A stretch of 64,000 nucleotides of DNA from Achatina immaculata (taxonomy: Eukaryota > Mollusca > Gastropoda > Stylommatophora > Achatinidae), in NCBI GenBank assembly GCA_009760885.1, contig CM019699.1, positions 41,908,268-41,972,267 on the forward strand, read 5' to 3'. Shown piece after piece: positions 50,522 through 61,689 of this stretch (position 1 is its first letter; each line of letters starts with the position of its first letter). The position numbers were made by a program, and so were the translations under genes. The notes under the pieces were generated by a model, which searched no databases, had not been told where the DNA came from, and saw only the letters and a list, made by a program, of their open reading frames with translations.

Positions 50522-51508
50522 TGTTCATTTAACCACACTTCTTTTGCTTCTCTGCATTTGCGTCTTATTTCTTTATTTATCTTGTTATATTTTTCCTCGT
50601 TATTTTTACTCCTCCTCCTCTTGTCCATCAGTCCTAAGATGCCGTCTGTCATCAATTTATTTTTAGGGACTTCTTTTTTTGGTGGTATTATCTGCTTAAC
50701 AGTTTGGTGGATAGAATCTCTTAACATTGCCCATTGTTCATCTATACTATTTATCTTTGCTATTGCATTGTATCTATTTGTTATAATAACTTTGTATTTT
50801 TCTCGCAGTTCTTGGTCATTTTTAAGAAGTTCTGTATTCAGTTTGATGTTTCTCACTTTTCTGCCTGCTTTCTTTAGTTTTATTCTAACTTTTCCACAGA
50901 GTGGATCATGGTCACTATTGCAGTCAGCTCCTGGCATGGTTTTTGTTGTCAGTAATGCATTGCGGAATCGTTTGTTGATTAATATGTAGTCTATCTGGTT
51001 AACAGTCTTTTTGTCTGGGCTGCACCACGTTGCCAGTCTTCGAAGATGTTGTTTAAACCAGGTGTTTCCTACAACCATGCTGTGTATTCTTGCCCATTCA
51101 ATTAATTTATAACCTCTGTCATTCCTCTCCCCCAGTCCATAGTCACCAATGATGTCTGAAGTTCTTCCTTTACCAACTTTGGCATTAAAATTTCCCATGA
51201 CTATGGTAACTTCATGTGACTTTGTGTGTTTTAGTGCTGTCTCTATGTCATTATAAAATAGCTGTACATCTTCTTCAGAGCTTTCAGATGTTGGAGCATA
51301 CATTTGTATAATATTTATGTTTATTGGTTGTCCTTTCAGTTGGGCTAGCAGGACTCGGTCCGAGATGTTCAGATATCCTACAATTGTCCTTGCCGTTTGT
51401 TCATCAAATATAATTCCTACTCCTCGTTCATGTTTCTCACTTCCTGAATATATTATTGTATATTTATCTGAGTTTATCTTCCTTGCACCTGTCCATCTAA
51501 CTTCACTC
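50422..51508 (-). pseudogene. Rte-A endonuclease frame
   Basis: The frame covers most of an APE domain: MSEVRWTGARKINSDKYTII, RGVGIIFDEQTARTIVGYLN, IIQMYAPTSESSEEDVQLFY, TIVMGNFNAKVGKGRTSDII (Asn replaces the usual Asp in GDFNAK, which should weaken catalysis), VNQIDYILINKRFRNALLTT, ADCNSDHDPLCGKVRIKLKK (SDH triad) and a basic linker. The first Met shown by the open frame is flanking DNA, since the element starts at 51508. Confidence 0.85.
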
Positions 51509-51521
51509 ATGCATGCAAAGT

Positions 51522-51943
51522 ATAAAACATTAAACAAGGTATTATACACACATGAAATACTAATAATTTCTGCTCTTATGAGCTGAACAAGAACGTTAGT
51601 ACAGTGTAACTTACATTCTTTACTCAGATAAGTTATTTGAAAACAAACCTCTTAGATTTTAGGACACGTTTGCTAATGTTTATTAGTACTTAGTTATGAT
51701 ACTCAAATTGTTTTTCTTTTTTTTTCAGACTGAGAAAAATGTTCCATTTTTCCTTTACAGAATCTGGCAACCCTACATCTACATATGGTCACATTCTATG
51801 TTTTTAATACTATGGACGTACATATATGGTCACATTTTTTAGCACATTAAATAAATAAGCTTTCATTTAAGGGTGTTCTGTTTTAAATGGAATATTGTCA
51901 TTTGCCTTCTCCCAGACTGCAGGTTTTAACTATCTGATGTTTC
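51522..51943. other. AT-rich non-coding stretch between LINEs
   Basis: No gene or repeat family recognised. It separates two independent LINE insertions. Confidence 0.5.
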
Positions 51944-51974
51944 AGAGCTGACAATCTCTCTCTCTCTCTGAACC

Positions 51975-53006
51975 TTAAGTGCCCAGGGCACATGGGGCTT
52001 CCGCAAGGGTTTTCCACAAATGCCTGTCTTTCGCCTTTTTTTCTGCTCTTGCCCAGGTGAGCCCTCTATTGCTCAACATCCTTTCTGTTGTTCTTCTCCA
52101 TGTCTCTTTTGGTCTACCCTTACTTCTGCTCCCCTGTGGTGTCCATCTTAGTGCTATTTTTGGTAGTGAGTTGTCAGTCATTCGGAGCACATGTCCCAAC
52201 CATCGCCAGCGTCTTTCCTCAATAATTGTTGTCAGTGGTTTCATCTGCATTTCTGCCAATAAGATGTTATTTCTTATGGTGTTTGGCCAAAATATTTTTT
52301 TAATTCTACGTAAACATTTAGTCTGGAAAGAATTCAACTTGTTTTCTATGGTTTTGGTGATTTTCCAGCATTCACTTCCATAGAGTAGTACACTTAGAAC
52401 ATTACTCTTAAATATCCTGATTTTCATATTTATGCTTAGTTTATTTGATTTCCATATATTCTGTAGCATTGCAAAAGCCTGGTTTGCTTTAGTAAGTCTG
52501 CTGTTGATGTCCTCTGTGCTGTCTCCATTTCCTACTACTCTGCTGCCAAGGTATACAAATTCGTTGACCTCCTCCACTAACTTGTTATCCACTCTGAGTA
52601 CATTTCTGTTGTTCACATTTTGCTTCATTAACTTTGTCTTTCCTACGTTGATCTTTAGTCCTATGTTGTTTGCATTCTGGGTTAACTTGTTTATTTTATA
52701 TTGCATATCTTTGTGACTGCTTGATAATAGACAAATGTCGTCCGCAAAGTCAAGGTCCTCCAGCACTGTGTTAAGGGTCCATTGTAATCCTCTGCGTTTG
52801 TCTGATGTTGCCTCCTTCATTAACCAGTCTACTGCCAAGATAAATAATGTTGGTGATAGTACACATCCCTGTTTCACTCCTGTTTGTACCCTAAAGCTGC
52901 TGGAGGTATGTTCTCCACAGATAACTTTGCACTGAAAACCCTCGTATAGGGCTTTGATTACATTAACTATTTTATGGGGGAGGCCATGCCATCTTAGATT
53001 TTCCAC
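51975..53006 (-). pseudogene. Rte-D ORF, RT second half and C-terminal domain (343 aa frame)
   Basis: Continues after the one-base deletion: LRWHGLPHKIVNVIKALYEG, FRVQTGVKQGCVLSPTLFIL, TVLEDLDFADDICLLSSSHK (FADD active site intact), VNEFVYLGSRVVGNGDSTED, VLSVLLYGSECWKITKTIEN, WLGHVLRMTDNSLPKIALRW, SKGRPKETWRRTTERMLSNR and the stop after EAPCALGT. No stops inside. The Met at its start is a by-product of the frameshift, not a true start. Confidence 0.9.
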
Positions 53007-54952
53007 AGTGCATCTCTGTTGAAACTGTCAAAGGCTTTCTCAAAATCTATGAATAATGCATATGTTGTGCTATGCCATTCATTTGCCTGTTCTAATATTT
53101 GTCTAAGTACAAATATATGATCTATGCATGATCTTCCTTTCCTAAATCCTGCCTGCTCTTTCCGAAGTTTTTCCTCAAGTGTTTGTACAATTCTGTTGAT
53201 GATTATTCTGCAAAATACTTTACTAGTGAGTGGCAGTAGGGTAATGCCTCTCCAGTTCCCGCAATCTCTGAGGTCACCCTTCTTTGGTAGTTTTACTATA
53301 AGACCAGTTTTCCACTCCTCTGGGGCTTTTTCTAAATCCCAAATTTGTTGTAATATCCGGCAAAGTTGTTTTGGTGTTTCTGTTTCTTCTGCTTTCAACA
53401 TCTCAGCAGTCACTTCATCTTCACCTGGTGCCCTGTCTGATTTTAGCATCTTTATCGCCTCTTTTACTTCATTTATTGTTATTGGTCCTGTATTGATGTT
53501 TAGTTCCGCTTTTGCTTCAGGTATATCTATTGCTTGTGCTGCTTGTGTTCTGTTTAGTAGGGTGTTAAAGTGTTCCCTCCATCTTTCAATTTTTTCTCTT
53601 TCTCCACTGACCAGTTGTCCATTTTGTGTTCTTACTGCACTTTCACATCTTGTATTGAAGTTACCTGTCATCTGCTTTGTGATTTTATATATGGTTTTCA
53701 TGTCATTTGTATATGCTGCTTTCTCTGCTGTCTCTGCTAAGTTGTCATAATACTGACGTTTATCTTGACGGCATGATTCCTTCACTTCTTTGTCTTTTTG
53801 TGCATAATTACTTAAAACTCGTTCTTTAAGCCGTTGTGATTTGGTGTTCAGTAATTTTTTCTTGATTTCTTTTCTTTGCTCTATCTTTTCCCATGTGGTC
53901 TCACTTATCCATTCCTCTTTTCTCCTTTTCCGATATCCCAGCACCTCTTTTGCTGTTTCCTGTAGTGTTTTATTGAACTCTAATATGGACATTTCTGCTT
54001 CGTCTTGTAGGACACTGAAGCGGTTCTTAAGTATTATTGAGAATTCATTTCTTGTTTGCTGGTCTATCAGTTTTCTTGTATCAAAATGTATCTTTCTGTG
54101 TTCTCCGATTTTGGCTTTCCTTAATTTTAGTTTTATTTTTGCTACCAGAAGGTTGTGATCACTTCCTATATCTGCTCCTTTCCTTGCTCGCACATCTTGT
54201 AGTGACCGTTTCCACTTGTTGTTTATTAGTATGTGATCGATTTGGTTTTCTGTGGTTTTATCTGGTGACCTCCAAGTCACCTTATGGATGTTTTTGTGTT
54301 GGAAAATTGTCCCTCCGATGGTCATCATGTTTTCTTCACAGAAACTGCACAATCTTTCTCCATTTTCATTTATTTCTCCGATTCCTTCTCTTCCCATGAT
54401 TCTTCTTCTATCTTCATTTCCTTCACCTACTTTTGCATTGAAGTCGCCCAAGATGAGTAGCATATCATGCTTGGGTATTGTTTCTACTGTGGCTTGGAGG
54501 CTGTTGTAAAAATCTTCTTTTAATTCCTCTTCAGCTGCTTCTGTTGGTGCATAACAAACTATAATAGACAGCTTCGTGAATCTTGAGTTGAACCGTGCAT
54601 ATAATAATCTCTCATTTATTGGGGTCCATTTCAGCAATGCTCTTGATGCTTCTTTTGTTATAATCAATGCTACTCCTCCTTCATGAAGATCTTCTTTACC
54701 TGACCATATTATTGTATCTTCTGTGTGCTGTGTTGTTAATTTCCTTCTGCCTTGTCCTGTCCATCTTGCTTCTTGTATTCCTAGTATGTCTAGTTTGTAT
54801 CTGTGCATTTCCTTGATGGTTTGTGCTAGTTTTCCAGTCTGGTTTAGTGTTCTTACATTCCAGCTGCCTATATGCATCTTTTGTTTAGGTTCCAGGAGGT
54901 CTGCAGTCGGGCTGGGGACTTCCAGTGGCTGGCTTTCATCCACAACCTTCAT
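52994..54952 (-). pseudogene. Rte-D ORF, EN, linker and RT first half (652 aa frame)
   Basis: An APE endonuclease at about 26-260: KMHIGSWNVRTL, LDILGIQEARWTGQGRRKL, IIVCYAPTEAAEEELKEDFY, LLILGDFNAKVGEGNEDRRR, ENQIDHILINNKWKRSL, ADIGSDHNLLVAKIKLKLRK. Then a charged linker and the RT start: DRAPGEDEVTAEMLKAEETE, TGLIVKLPKKGDLRDCGNWR, QAGFRKGRSCIDHIFVLRQI and YALFIDFEKAFDSFNRDALW. All EN catalytic positions are present. The frame runs out a few codons later at the lost G: CTTAGGATTTTCC in the 38840 copy is CTTAGATTTTCC here. Confidence 0.9.
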
Positions 54953-55270
54953 GGGCTCAGTTTCCTGATACGCATTTCTCCTTCCACCTGCATTTGCTTT
55001 TTCCCTTGCTTCTGTTTCTGTAGCAGTCTGATAGTTTTTTACCAGATAGGGTTGCTGGCCCTATGCTGAACCCTCCTTAGTCGCCTTTTACGATCATGCA
55101 TGGTAGGGTACAGTGGTCCTATTCTTTGCAGATCCCGGGTACCACACGGGTAGAGCTGACAATAATGCCTCCTTTTTCTGCTGCTGATCCAGACTCTTCT
55201 AGTTAAAAAACTATGCTTGTATGATAATGCCTTGTGACTATGTTTATTTACTCTTCTATGCAGCCTGTAT

Positions 55271-55344
55271 GATGGCCTGCATGAAGGATCGGGTACTCTG
55301 GAGAAGCATAATAGCCAACGCCAGTCGGCCATGATGATGATGAT
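55271..55344 (+). mobile_element. Rte-A micro-insertion, 74 bp, with TSD
   Basis: Only the last codons of Rte-A (MACMKDRVLWRSIIANASR region) and its ATGATGATGATG tail. Flanked by GCAGCCTGTAT at 55260-55270 and 55345-55355. This fixes the Rte-A 3' end and shows that very short copies insert normally. Confidence 0.9.
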
Positions 55345-55489
55345 GCAGCCTGTATAAAACTGTGGCACAAGGTTTAAATACTAGGTGCCTGTATAATCAT
55401 ATTACATACTTTTATGAAGTCCAGCACTCCTCCACATCCCAGATATAAGTTCCAGGGAATATGCTTTCGTATCTGCAACAATTTCTTGT

Positions 55490-56949
55490 CAGTCATTTGC
55501 ATGTCCTTTGCGGAACTTTGCCTCCCTAACAGCACTTCTGTAGGCCTCTCAGTTGTAAGCAAGATGACCTGCTGCTGATGCATCCATTTGCAGATTATCA
55601 ACGATGTCTTGCAACCATCTTTGCCTTGGTCTTCTTCTCTTTCTTTTTCCCATTATGTACCTTTCCAATACGGTCTTCTCTAGATTATCATGACGTTTAA
55701 TGTGTCAAAAATATTTAAGTTTTTTATCTTTAATCCTCTTTACTAGCCAGTCTTCTTCAATATTAAGTTATAGTAGTATGGATATATTTGATGTTTTTTG
55801 TGTCCATGATATCTGAAGAACTCTTCTGTAGCATTTACATTCAAAGGCATTTGTTTCTCAGCTGCTTTTTTAAGTGTCCAGGTCTCATAGGCATATGTTG
55901 CGATGGGAAAGATGTATGACCTTAAAAATCTTATTTTTGTAGTTCTGTCTGTTCCTCTCCACAGATTCTTTAGTTGTTTTACTTTCTGAAGAGAAATAGA
56001 TGTCCTCCTTTTAATTTCCCTCATTGTATCTCCATTATTAGTTAGTAGTGATCCAAGCTATTCAAAACTCTCCACTTCTTCCAGTTTTTCCTCATTCATA
56101 CATATTTCAGCTGCCTTGCTTGTTTTGTCAGTTGTCATCAATTTAGTTTTCTTCACATTAAGATAGAGGTTTTGTTCTTCGCTGTTCTTACGGACTTACA
56201 TAATTAGTTTTTCCATTCCATTCCTTCATTTCTCTACATTGTTTTATTAGTTCTAGTGTGCCTGGTGTAACCCATCCACTGTTTTATTTTTCTTTACTGG
56301 AACCATGTCTTCAGCTGTTGTTATTAAGATATCTATGGCCTGCATAGCTAATTCATCAGGTGTCATCTCCTCCTGTACAGCTATAAGGATTTTGAAATGG
56401 TTCTTCACTTCTATACTATATTGTTCTGGTATTTTTGTAAGAACAAAGCAGTGTGGTCTTGATCCCGAATTGTCTTTTTTATCTTTATCTTCATGTGTGC
56501 TATTAATAATTCATGGGCCGTGTCATAATCAGCACCTGGTAAAGGTTTTGCTGATGTTATACTTGACCTCCATCTTCTTTGCACTAAAATGTAATCTATT
56601 TGATTCTTGGTTTTCCCATCAGGTGATGTCTATGTGTAAAGTCTTCTTGGTTGTTGTTTATAAAATGTGTTAGCGATCATTAGCTCATTTTCCATGCAAA
56701 ACACCATTAAATTGTTACCTGCCTCATTTCTATGTCCTATGTTAAATTTCCCCAAAACATATCCTTCATCTTCTGCTCTTTCTGTACCAATCTTTGCATT
56801 AAAATTGCCCATTATTAATACATCATTTTCTCATACCTGGTCTATCGCCATTTGCAGTGTGTTATAAAAGTCTTCTACTTCCTCTTCTTCTGTTGCTGAT
56901 GTAGGTGACTATATCTGGATAACCGTTATATTTCTAGGAGTGCCCTTAA
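55490..56949 (-). pseudogene. Rte-B LINE, decayed, part 1 (3' half)
   Basis: Minus-strand Rte-B. The C-terminal block is at 55495-56060 (REIKRRTSISLQKVKQLKNL, WRGTDRTTKIRFLR). An internal deletion of roughly 1 kb at about 56220 jumps from the post-palm region to the EN/linker. Then DMVPVKKNKT-like sequence and the endonuclease follow at 56630-56812: MGNFNAKIGTERAEDEGYVL, GKFNIGHRNEAGNNLMVFCM. The EN Asp is changed to Asn (GNFNAK). Stops and shifts are frequent. Interrupted at 56950 by MITE-X. Confidence 0.85.
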
Positions 56950-57629
56950 CTCTTCCCGTGTCTTTCGTCGCTTAAAAGACGCTTCCGGTTTCTCACGTGT
57001 TGCCTTTAGTTGCTGTAGTGACATTTGGTGTTTCATTAAAAAAAAGGTGTAACATTTAGATTGTAAACATTTAGTGTGCATGCCCCATGATCTTTTTAAC
57101 AAAAATGCCGAAGAGTGCTTGGTTACCAGGGAGAAAATTGAAGTTTTGTGCAAGAAATTTCAATTTTTGGTGATGTATATAGGGGTAGATTGGGGTATGG
57201 ACATGCCCTGTGACCAGACCACTGTTCTTGAATGTATCCCAAGTAGATCTAGACATATTAGGCGACTGGAGAAGTAGTTAGGAGGTTATTTCAGACATTA
57301 TTTTAGCGATAATGCAACACAGAATCACAATACAACATCAACAGGTAGATCTATGCATCTCAGATGGTACGCAGTGTACCTCTAGACCTAGATTGTTGGA
57401 CACAAACATTGTCTAAAAACATCACATTACTTCTTTTTTCCTAAAAAAACTCTGCATTTATGAAATCTTCATACATATTTAGTTATTTTGAAACATAATA
57501 AGTACACTTTTCACACGGAAAAACTGCTTCATTCACACTTTACTAATACGCCCCTATACATATCAAGACCCACACTTTTAATCGGCCACAAACTGAATGT
57601 CCGCATTTCTTTCTGAGGCATGGAAAGAG
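56950..57629 (+). mobile_element. MITE-X copy C inside Rte-B
   Basis: A 680-bp copy starting CTCTTCCCGTG and ending CATGGAAAGAGT, so the termini are short inverted repeats. The empty site is known from the intact Rte-B near 22238 (GCCCTTAAGTCTGAT): here the flanks are TTAA (56946-56949) and TCAA (57630-57633), compatible with a 4-bp TTAA duplication with one change. More diverged internally than copies A and B. No ORF. Confidence 0.8.
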
Positions 57630-57633
57630 TCAA

Positions 57634-58250
57634 GTCTGATAGCGAGGAATCTATCATTTACTGGGTTGTAACCTAGTAATGCTTTTGATGATAATTTGTC
57701 AAAGTAAAAAGCCACTCCATTCTTTCCTCCTAATTGTCCACCAGAGTATACTAAGATATCATCATTACTGCTCTTGAAGTGTCCTGATCCTTTCCATCGA
57801 TGTTCACAAATTCCCAAAATGTGTATCCCTGTTCTTTTCATCTTGTCACATATTATTTGATATTTTCCCTTACACATACTTCTCACATTCCATGTTCCTA
57901 CTCTTATTTTTCTTTTTAGTTTGATGCAGGGGTTTTCCCTAGTAACACCTTCAGGATTTTGTCCGTCATCACAATTACTAGTACTGACCTCTGTCTCACA
58001 CTCTTCCTCAGTGTTAAAATTAGATCTATCTGGCCTGGGGGACTCACCACTATGTTGGTGTTTGGATTTCTTGGTATATTTCCAGAAGGTAGTTTACTAT
58101 TGCTTTCCTTCAGGGCAGTGACTGTACTAGTCAGTGATCGTGGCCATTGTCCCTACATTGAGATCATCTGCCTACCATCACAGAATGGTGACCATAACCA
58201 ACATTATCTGTCGGCTGCTCTCCCATTCCATCCGCCACCTGTATTCTGAC
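57634..58250 (-). pseudogene. Rte-B LINE, decayed, part 2 (5' end)
   Basis: Continues part 1 past MITE-X: the APE domain start (VRSMCKGKYQIICDKMKRTG, IHILGICEHRWKGSGHFKSS, then YSGGQLGGKNGVAFYFDKLS), the polar N-terminal region, and the 5' leader CAGTGACTGTACTAGTCAGT, which matches 22745-22900 of the intact copy. Ends near 58250. Bases 58251-58735 hold nothing I recognise. Confidence 0.85.
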
Positions 58251-59817
58251 ATATTCAAGTTCATTTTATATACTGACACATCCACGCTGTTCGTCTGCAC
58301 AAATGACACATCCAAATTATCATTTGTAAAACTTTACGCCATAAAATGATTCTACTGTTCGTCGGGATTCAAATATAGTACAACATATCACCACCTTTAA
58401 GGGTTTTTTTTTTCCTGTTAAACTTACCAGCAGAAAATACTGATTTGATTTAACAACAGGATAAAAGCAGGCTTATTTATTCAAATTTCTCTGAGGTTTA
58501 AATTTGTTTTAACGAAACTAAATCATGTTGTCTGATGTTTCGGTGAACACCATCACTAAAATACTGTACATTAAGGCTTCAATTGCGTAAAACGTCATCA
58601 AATTGTGTGGGCTTTAAATTTCAGACTAAATTACTCTCTTGAATTGATTTTTAGGCCCTGAAATCAAAAACGGGTAGTGATCTGATCAATCAAAAATTGT
58701 TATAGTAAATTAAATAAAATCTCAGTAATGAATAGAGATTCTTTGAAAAGAGAAGACACTAAATAAAAATTCAGAAAAGAGCTACACCATAAGACAAATA
58801 CAAGAGAGAATGAAGAAAATAAAAGCATTGATGACAGATGTGAAGATATGAAAATCATAAAGAACACAGCGGAAGAATGGATGGGAGTCAGAACCATAAC
58901 TAAAAAAAAAAAAAACTGGTTCGATGAAGTCTGCAGAGAGGCAGTCATAAAGAAAAGAACAGTAAGACAGATATGGTTGAACAACAAAACAAATGAAAAG
59001 TACCACACACAATGTAAAGAAACTCAAATAGTATTCGTCATCAAAAACGACAATATATGAAAGACATGGTAAGTGAGATGCAGACTTACCATCAAAATAA
59101 GAAAAGCAGGAAATTCTATAAAGAATTGTGAACAGTAAAGCAAGGGTATAAACAACCTCTGCAGAGCTTGAAAGATAGTAATGGAAATATGATAAATAAT
59201 GAAGAGAAAATCTGTATCAGATGGAAAGGATATTTTGAAAAGATACTAAACTGTGAAGAGCCTATATGCACATTACAGTGTGAAGAAATACAGATTTGTG
59301 AACCTGAAATAGAGGAACCAGACTTAGAAGAAGTCATCTACAGTATCATGTTTCTGCAAAACAACAAACCAAGTGGTTCAGATAGAATTGCTGCAGAACC
59401 GAGGAAGGGGGTCTAAATATACATGAACAGATATGTACACTAATACAACAAATTTGGAGAGATGAAAACCTCCTTAGTGAACGGAGAGAATCATTACCGA
59501 TCCCAGTATTTAAAAAGGCGATAAGAGCAAGTGTGAAAACTGCAGAGGAATATCCTTACTACAAACAAGCTGCAAAATACTATCAATTATACTTTTAAGT
59601 AGAGTTAGGGTTAGGGTTATACAGTGAGAACATACCCGGAGACTATCAAGCAGGTTTTAGGAAGAATAGATCAACCACAGACCAAATATTTTATCTACGT
59701 CAAAGAGCAGAAAAGTACTGGGAATATGGAAAAGAAGTACATAATATCTCCATTGACGTCAAGAACGCCTATGACAGCACAAAACATAGTAATATATAAA
59801 GGAAGAAAGTCAGAACC

Positions 59818-59995
59818 CTTCTTTATAAGAACTGGTTTCTTCTTCTTCTGTGTTCGAGGTTGTTGGTCACTTCAGATCCTGATCCCTGTCGTCATGGCAA
59901 AGCCCGCAGTCCTCTCCAGATCCTGATAGGAGCCCCAAAAGCTTTTGCCCCAAGCTTGTGTCCTCTGGCCATGTCTCACGCCTCAGGTGTGCATG
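59818..59995. other. Unexplained segment inside Rte-G
   Basis: Between the RT pieces ending at SKNAYDSTKHSNI-like sequence (about 59795) and TGLKQGDTLSP (60015) the text does not read as RT in any frame. It includes CCCCAAGCTTGTGTCCTCTG and CATGTCTCACGCCTCAGG. It replaces the expected palm-to-QG segment, so it is an insertion or substitution of unknown origin. Confidence 0.4.
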
Positions 59996-60870
59996 GTTTG
60001 GGTACTCTTGTAACTGGTTTAAAACAAGGTGATACGTTATCTCCATTGCTGTTCAACCTAGTTCTAGAAAAGGTAATCAGAAGAGTGAAAGAAGAAAGCA
60101 GCACAGAAGAACAACCCAAAATAATAGGATACTCTGATGATATTGACTTGGTGGGGGAAAACTTTTCAAACGGTCATCAATACCTGCATACACCTGAGAG
60201 ATACAGCACTAAAAGTGGGCTTGACCATTAACCAAGATAAGAAAGAGTATACGAAGATATCAAAATACCAAAGCCAGAATGATCAAGATTATATAAATGT
60301 TGGAGAGATGATTATTAGGAAAGCAAAAACATAAACATATCTAGGTACAACCTTCAACAGAAGCAACACAGTAAGCGAGGAAATTAGAAGCAGAGTACAG
60401 ATAGGGAATACAATATACTTTGCCTTGCAACACCTGTTAAAATCCAAAATCATATTCCCTAAACACCAAAATAACAATCTATGAAACTATAATAAGACCA
60501 GCCGTCATGTATGGATCAAAAACGTGGAGTACAACAAAGAAACATGAACAACAATTGTAGATCTTTGAGAACAAGTGGGGAGCTAGAGAGAACATTGAAC
60601 TGAACACCTTATTTAAATCCCAACAAATTACAAATGTCTTGAAACTGAACAGACTACACTGGATGGGGCATGTAGAAAAAATGGAAGAGAACAGACAAAC
60701 TAAAATGATGTATGTACAAGATGTGAGGGAAACAAGACCAAGGGGTAGACCAAGACAGCACAAAAGAGGATATAAAAGAAATTGGTGTCACCAACTGGAG
60801 AGAGAAGATTAGGAATAGAGAGGAATGGAGACGAATTTTATCTGCACCAAAGAGCCTTAATGGCTCGTAA

Positions 60871-60912
60871 AGCAGAAGAAGAAGAAAAAGAAGAAGAAGA
60901 AGAAGAAGAAGA
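60871..60912 (+). repeat. GAA microsatellite (LINE tail)
   Basis: About 13 GAA units with one AAA interruption, at the 3' end of Rte-G. Confidence 0.9.
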
Positions 60913-61203
60913 AACATATAAAAATACATAAAGTCACTGCAGTAAACCTGTGATAACAACATGTTAAATCTATTTAAAACAAAAATAGCAATATTTGTAT
61001 TAGTTAAGAAGCTAGTTAACAAGTTAGTTCGAACTTCAGCTATACTTAACATTTCCTTCCTGCGCAGTCGTATTCCCCCTCTTAAGTTCTATTCTTTCCT
61101 CACCTGCAGTTTATATTCCAGAATCCTCACTGTCATAGAATACAAACCCTCTACACAGTCACATTCATCTATTACACCAACCATTTCCTCGGCTTGATTA
61201 CCA

Positions 61204-61254
<51 letters not shown>
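61204..61254. repeat. CT dinucleotide microsatellite
   Basis: About 25 TC units. Bases 60914-61203 around it contain no recognised gene. Confidence 0.95.
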
Positions 61255-61256
<2 letters not shown>

Positions 61257-61344
61257 CCTTTGCGCTTTCCTGGCCCTCTCTTTACTATCAATCTATCACA
61301 CCTCAAGTCTTCATTTCAATTCAGTCGAAATCACTTAATGTCAC

Positions 61345-61667
61345 ATCGTCGTTTATTCATTCATTTCCATGTCCCTTGTGGAACTTTACCTCCCTAACAA
61401 CACTCCTGTAGGCCTCTCAGTTGTGAGAAAGATGGCCTGCTGCTGATGCATCAATCTGCAGATCATCAACGATGTCTTGCAGCAAACTTCGCCTTGGTCT
61501 TCCTCTTTTTCTTTTTCCTATTATGTACCCTTCCAAGACGGTCTTCTCTAGATTATCATGACGTTTAATGTGTCCAAAATATTTAAGTTTTCTCTGTTTA
61601 ATCCTCTTTACTAGCCAGCCTTCTTCAATATTAAGTTCTTGTAGTATGGATATATTTGTTCTTTTTT
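61345..61667 (-). mobile_element. Rte-B 3' fragment
   Basis: Minus-strand end of Rte-B with the ATGAATGAATAAAC-type terminus (rc of 61345-61362) and the RGRPRRSLLQDIVDDLQIDA C-terminal block. 5'-truncated at about 61667; stops at the C-terminus of the visible part. Confidence 0.85.
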
Positions 61668-61689
61668 ATGTCGGGACCTTCAAAATATG

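Larger units (their letters stand above)
48808..51508 (-). mobile_element. Rte-A LINE, 2.7 kb, with 13-bp TSD
   Basis: A minus-strand Rte-A with ATGCATGCAAAGT at 48795-48807 and 51509-51521. The 3' end is the stop of …NASQHVT inside the ATG repeat (48808-48820). The 5' end is truncated near residue 60 of the endonuclease. This is the best overall view of the family: EN at 51549-50422, RT at 50521-49784, C-terminal at 49516-49016 and 49076-48819. Two or three frameshifts separate the frames. Confidence 0.93.
51956..55151 (-). mobile_element. Full-length Rte-D LINE with 12-bp TSD
   Basis: A complete 3.2-kb RTE-type element flanked by AGAGCTGACAAT at 51944-51955 and 55152-55163. The minus strand begins CCCGTGTGGTACCCGGGATC, has a leader of about 200 bp with GACCACTGTACCCTACCATG, CATGATCGTAAAAGGCGACT and AAGGAGGGTT, then one ORF split by a single missing base near 52998. 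It ends with the CALGT stop and an AG tail. Other than that one base the coding sequence is open, so it is recent. Confidence 0.93.
58736..60913 (+). mobile_element. Rte-G LINE fragment with GAA-repeat tail
   Basis: Plus-strand remnant of a LINE distinct from A-F. It has a linker with WFDEVCREAVIKKRTVRQIW (58920), RWKGYFEKILNCEEPICTLQ (59220), EEPDLEEVIYSIMFLQNNKP and SGSDRIAAE (59310-59400), YQAGFRKNRSTTDQIFYLRQ-like sequence (59645-59705), TGLKQGDTLSPLLFNLVLEK (60015), IIGYSDDIDLVGENF (60120; YSDD palm motif), and KTYKYLGTTFNRSNTVSEEI. It ends in the RGRPRQ block and ALMAR-KAEEEEK with (GAA)n at 60870-60912. Several shifts; EN mostly missing. Confidence 0.8.

Noticed and set aside
59604..59620. 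Interstitial telomere repeat (TTAGGG)
   Set aside because: Only about two and a half units (GTTAGGGTTAGGGTTA); too short to mean more than chance within a LINE remnant.
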